Assembly: GCA_963828285.1 (NCBI GenBank)
Contig: CAWHEB010000002.1
Location: 62,001-126,000, forward strand
Direction: 5' to 3'
DNA from: DAIOEK01 sp963828285
GTDB lineage: Bacteria; Chloroflexota; Anaerolineae; Anaerolineales; Anaerolineaceae
Length of the DNA: 64,000 nt
The translations under genes and the position numbers were made by a program. Shown here piece after piece: positions 61,098 to 64,000 of this stretch. The notes beneath the pieces are model-generated. The model saw only the letters and a program-made list of their open reading frames with translations, ran no database searches and was not told the DNA's origin. Within the stretch, counting starts at the first letter, position 1, and each line of letters starts with the position of its first letter.

Positions 61098-61700
61098 ATG
61101 ATGTTCGAATTGCTGCATCAAATAATCCCGGTACAAAGCGATCCTGAGAAAACAGTCAGGATCGCAGTAGTAGCTGATACACATTGCACCATCCAACATC
61201 CCGAGTTCAATCCCTTCCTGATCCCTGCGATCAAGGTAAGAAACCCATCGGTGGTCTTACATTGTGGAGACATATCAATACTAAGCGTCCTGGATCAACT
61301 TAAGGCGATAGCTCCGACGTACGCTGTGACCGGAAACAGGGATTATGCGATTCGCCCCCGACTTCCCGATGTTCTACATATCCATGTGCATGGAGTGGGA
61401 ATACTCCTTACGCACGGGCATGGTCCCCTTTTCCATTATCTGATCGATAAATATAAGTACATGCGATATGGATTTGTTTTTGAACGCTACCAGCAATTTT
61501 TGTTGTCATTAGACGACAAGTCGAGAATCCTTATTTTTGGGCATACTCACACCACATACAATCAATGGGTCGACAACCGTCTCTTCTTTAATCCGGGGGC
61601 TGCCGGTAAACCAAATTTCCCCGATCCTTATCCAAGTTTTGGTTTAATAGAAATTCAGCCGGATCAACAGATCACGGCCGAAATCATTTACCTGAAATAA
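61098..61700 (+). CDS. YfcE-type metallophosphoesterase
   Basis: About 200 residues with the calcineurin-like metal motifs: D-x-H (VVADTHCTIQ), GD (LHCGDISIL), GNRD (AVTGNRDYAI), then HGHGP and GHTHTTYNQ. Fits YfcE/MJ0936 phosphodiesterases that cut simple phosphodiesters or cyclic nucleotides using Mn or similar. I chose ATG 61098; a frame from TTG 60999 would add 33 residues with no clear homology. Divergent from the DUF4013 gene. Confidence 0.7.
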   Translation: MMFELLHQIIPVQSDPEKTVRIAVVADTHCTIQHPEFNPFLIPAIKVRNPSVVLHCGDISILSVLDQLKAIAPTYAVTGNRDYAIRPRLPDVLHIHVHGVGILLTHGHGPLFHYLIDKYKYMRYGFVFERYQQFLLSLDDKSRILIFGHTHTTYNQWVDNRLFFNPGAAGKPNFPDPYPSFGLIEIQPDQQITAEIIYLK

Positions 61701-61707
61701 TATTTTA

Positions 61708-61986
61708 TTACTTGCGAAGTTCTTCGAGCGCTTCTTCAACGCCGGCTTGTTCAGCTTTAAGCTCAACAAGGTATTCTTCCAGCATTAAGATCTTTTCTGC
61801 CTTGGTGTAATATTTTCTTTCCAACCAGGGTTGATCAGAATCGTCATCACAGCAGCATCCCCCGCCGCAATCGCAAGAGTGTTCGTGATAATGACCTGAT
61901 CCACAATTGCAAGAACCTTCGCCGTGGCAGCAATCGTCAGTTTCTTCCATCATTTCTTCTTTTTGTTTCTTATCTTTTTTGCCCAT
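61708..61986 (-). CDS. Small Cys-rich metal-binding protein with DUF5320-like end
   Basis: A 92-residue protein: a basic/acidic start, then a dense Cys/His stretch (DDCCHGEGSCNCGSGHYHEHSCDCGGGCCCDDDS) with about ten Cys, and a helical end (LERKYYTKAEKILMLEEYLVELKAEQAGVEEALEELRK) with the DUF5320-type EK...LE-Y-x-x-x-L pattern. The cluster suggests metal storage or delivery, for example zinc, copper or iron-sulfur. Monocistronic, convergent with the phosphoesterase. Confidence 0.6.
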   Translation of the reverse strand: MGKKDKKQKEEMMEETDDCCHGEGSCNCGSGHYHEHSCDCGGGCCCDDDSDQPWLERKYYTKAEKILMLEEYLVELKAEQAGVEEALEELRK

Positions 61987-62175
61987 TATTCCTCCGTTTA
62001 TATAGGTGGTTTATAACACGATTCAGTACTTTATGTAATTAGTTGTACGATATTGCCGATTCTGCATCATTTTAGTGTTGCGTATGATACAACTTTGAGT
62101 ACAATAGGAATGTACTCTTCCTGAAAGCTCATTCAGGAAAGAAACTCTCTCTACACATTCTATAGGAGGAATAAG

Positions 62176-63306
62176 ATGAGATCTAAGTTGTTTATATTGT
62201 TGGTGGTCCTGGTAACTGCCGCCATGGTTTTGGGAGCATGCACACCCGCTCCGACCGCTGCACCCGTAGTAGTTGAACCAACTGCAGTTCCACCTACCGC
62301 TGTTCCGCCGACTGAAGTACCCCCAACCTTAGAGCCAACTGTTGAACCGACAGTAGCCCCAACAGCCGCACCAACCGTTCCACCAATGGTCTGCACCAAG
62401 ATGGAAAACGCACCCGTAGTAGCCGCTGGCGAACTGGGATCACCTGATAAACCGATCGTTCTTGCATTCGTCCCCTCTGGCGATACTGGCAAGATCACCA
62501 AAGCCGGCACCGAAATCGCTGACTGCCTTGGACAAATGACCGGATTAACCTTCAATATCGAAGTTGGTACCTCATTCGCAGCTTCAATTGAAGCCATGGG
62601 CGCTGAAAAAGCCCAGGTTGGTTTCTTGAATACTTTCGCCATTCTGCTTGCACGTGAAAAATACGGTGTTGTCCCCGTACTTGTTAACCTGCGAAAATAC
62701 AACACCAATGCAGTTGATGCTGATGCAGCTCTAAAAGGAGAGATGGAACCGTTCTATAAGGGTCAATTCATCGCCAAGGCCGACTCTGGTATCAAAACCT
62801 ACGCTGACCTGAAAGGCAAATCCTTCTGTTTCGTTGACCCAACCTCCACTTCCGGGTACATCGTCCCACGGATCATGCTGAAAGCCAATGGCATCGACCC
62901 CGATGTTGACTTCTCCGCCACCCAGAATGCCGGTTCCCACAATAATGTTGCCATAGCTGTTTATAACGGCGACTGCGACGCTGGTGTAACCTTCATTGAT
63001 GTTCTGACCGATGGCGCAGCCAATTTGGCTGAAAAGTATCCTGACATCGCTACCGCGGTCGTTCCTTTCGTGAACACCGAGAAAATCCCGAATGATGGCG
63101 TTCAACTCATCAAAAACCTCGATCCCAAGTTGGGTGATGCCATTGTTGCCGGACTGTTAGCCATGACCGAAGATCCGGGCGGCAAAGCAGTTCTCAAATC
63201 ACTGTACAGCATCAACGGATTTACCAAGGTCGAGCCCACATTCTATGATGATTACGGCGCGATCTTGAAGAAAGCTGGCGTTGATCCCGCTGAACTGATC
63301 AAGTAA
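62176..63306 (+). CDS. PhnD-like phosphate/phosphonate-binding lipoprotein
   Basis: A 376-residue lipoprotein: lipobox VLGACTP near residue 21, a long P/T/V-rich linker (about 23-75), then a PhnD-family binding domain with LAFVPSGDTGKI, MGAEKAQVGFLNTFAILLAREKYGV, LKGKSFCFVDPTSTSGYIVPRIML, and AQNAGSHNNVAIAVYNGDCDAGVTF-type strands. It would bind phosphonate, phosphite or a related anion. The permease and ATPase genes are absent; the gene is closed by its own terminator. Confidence 0.85.
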   Translation: MRSKLFILLVVLVTAAMVLGACTPAPTAAPVVVEPTAVPPTAVPPTEVPPTLEPTVEPTVAPTAAPTVPPMVCTKMENAPVVAAGELGSPDKPIVLAFVPSGDTGKITKAGTEIADCLGQMTGLTFNIEVGTSFAASIEAMGAEKAQVGFLNTFAILLAREKYGVVPVLVNLRKYNTNAVDADAALKGEMEPFYKGQFIAKADSGIKTYADLKGKSFCFVDPTSTSGYIVPRIMLKANGIDPDVDFSATQNAGSHNNVAIAVYNGDCDAGVTFIDVLTDGAANLAEKYPDIATAVVPFVNTEKIPNDGVQLIKNLDPKLGDAIVAGLLAMTEDPGGKAVLKSLYSINGFTKVEPTFYDDYGAILKKAGVDPAELIK

Positions 63307-63334
63307 TCAGTCAGCTTTCGAAATATGAAAAACG

Positions 63335-63366
63335 AACTCCTCCAACAAATGTTGGAGGAGTTTTTT
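63335..63366 (+). terminator. Terminator after PhnD-like gene
   Basis: AACTCCTCCAAC-AAAT-GTTGGAGGAGTT with a following TTTT run. Confidence 0.9.
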
Positions 63367-63392
63367 ATGTTCATAAAATGAAAAATACGGAG

Positions 63393-63466
63393 CGCCCTCG
63401 GTGAGGATCGAACTCACAACCAACGGATTCGAAGTCCGGTACTCTGTCCAATTGAGCTACGAGGGC
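63393..63466 (-). tRNA. tRNA-Arg (UCG)
   Basis: Cloverleaf with acceptor GCCCTCG / CGAGGGC, discriminator G, anticodon loop CUUCGAA (anticodon UCG) and T arm with TTCGATC. CCA is not encoded. The anticodon stem has one C-T mismatch at its base. Confidence 0.93.
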
Positions 63467-63508
63467 GAATTGCCTGATGATTATACCTGAAAATATTACC
63501 TTTTCAGA

Positions 63509-64000
63509 TTACTCCCAAAGACCATTTGCCTTAATGACGTCCTGATACCAATAGTAACTCTTCTTCGGCGTTCGTTTCAGGGTATCATAATCTACACGCA
63601 CAATGCCAAAGCGCTTGTCGTAGCCCTGAGCCCACTCGAAGTTATCCATGAAACTCCAAATATAATATCCGCCCACATTGGCGCCTTCAGCATGAGCTTC
63701 ATGGACAGCCCGCAAATGATCGCGGACGTACATGATCCGACCGTAATCCTTGACAAAGCCATCCGCATTTGGCTCATCCAATGCAGCGGTACCATTCTCG
63801 GTGACAAACATCAGTGGATTGCCGTATTTCTCTTTGACCTGCATGATGATGTCCTTCAATCCCTGCGGATAGACCCCCCAACCCATCTCTGTAGATCCGT
63901 AAAGGGAGCTGGAAGTGTGCTTATCACTTTGTTTCAACATTCCGCCGTTTTGATCGAATTTGACTTTGGTAGAGAAGTAATAGTTCAAGCCAACGAAATC
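63509..64000 (-). CDS. Beta-glucosidase, GH1 family, C-terminal part (partial)
   Basis: The frame is open to the right edge, so the N-terminal part is outside. It contains LNYYFSTKVKF, the nucleophile region PLMFVTENGTAALDEP (TENG), DHLRAVHEAHAEGANVGGYYIWSFMDNFEWAQGYDKRFGIVRVDY and KKSYYWYQDVI. These are textbook GH1 marks. Hydrolyses beta-glucosides or galactosides in the cytoplasm. The end near the tRNA has no clear terminator. Confidence 0.92.
   Translation of the reverse strand, partial: DFVGLNYYFSTKVKFDQNGGMLKQSDKHTSSSLYGSTEMGWGVYPQGLKDIIMQVKEKYGNPLMFVTENGTAALDEPNADGFVKDYGRIMYVRDHLRAVHEAHAEGANVGGYYIWSFMDNFEWAQGYDKRFGIVRVDYDTLKRTPKKSYYWYQDVIKANGLWE

Noticed and set aside
62176..63306. 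PhnD-like gene as start of a complete phosphonate transporter
   Set aside because: A strong terminator and a tRNA follow directly; no permease or ATPase gene is in the window.

Overview
The window looks like a chromosomal segment of an anaerobic or microaerobic Chloroflexota bacterium, most likely an Anaerolineae relative. This is inferred from protein style and gene content: a FeoA-FeoB-FeoC locus with DtxR regulators, pyruvate phosphate dikinase, ChvE/MglB-type sugar uptake under a ROK regulator, and many T/P-linker lipoproteins. No marker gene proves the taxon. There is no rRNA, CRISPR array, integrase or transposase. Two tRNA genes are present: Glu-UUC and Arg-UCG.

Layout. 1-2330: small envelope or stress-type proteins and a broken DUF3267 gene. 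2387-6578: a possible attenuator leader, then DsrE, a PPC/DUF296 protein and an ECF vitamin or metal transporter (S, T, A, A) whose T and A genes carry indels. 6830-8578: a lipid kinase and a PAP2 phosphatase. 8602-16334: a metal locus with two DtxR-like regulators, feoABC, a ZIP transporter and a TAT-exported multicopper oxidase. 16507-21949: a MacAB-like efflux system with its two-component system. 22144-23552: a sortilin-like beta-propeller coupled to a MoaD/ThiS-like protein. 23553-25674: hairpin-rich DNA and a broken methyltransferase joined to a second gene fragment. 26404-29111: an operon of XRE-cupin regulator, NifX-like protein, pentapeptide protein, TrmO and a peroxiredoxin whose peroxidatic cysteine codon is TGA. 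30580-35409: MarR plus an ABC exporter with an NBD-NBD-cNMP-binding fusion. 36225-42760: sugar ABC transporter with a tandemly fused binding protein and a ROK regulator with a palindromic operator. 43607-45366: AbrB plus ABC-2 exporter. 45896-48207: lipoproteins. 48342-50170: MarR and a methyltransferase between repeats of the tRNA-Glu tail and terminator. 50248-64000: housekeeping genes (gmd, ppdK, cca, hpt, tdk, rpmE fusion, rpmA, rplU), a PhnD-like lipoprotein and a partial GH1 glycosidase.

The strongest discovery candidate is the peroxiredoxin at 26404-27111. Its TGA sits exactly where the catalytic Cys of the motif FTFVCPT belongs. Seventeen bases after it lies a hairpin with apical loop AGUU, the form and spacing expected of a bacterial SECIS element. 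I read it as a selenoprotein (PrxU type). The second is ribosomal protein L31 fused to a domain like the RNA polymerase alpha-subunit C-terminal domain.

Several genes carry single-base indels (about 4827, 5136, 5468, 6510, 8091, 35221, 39345, 46757), often in short homopolymers. They may be residual sequencing errors or real decay. The TGA in the peroxiredoxin is different in kind: it is an in-frame codon with no shift around it. Coordinates of domains are approximate, and no database search was possible.
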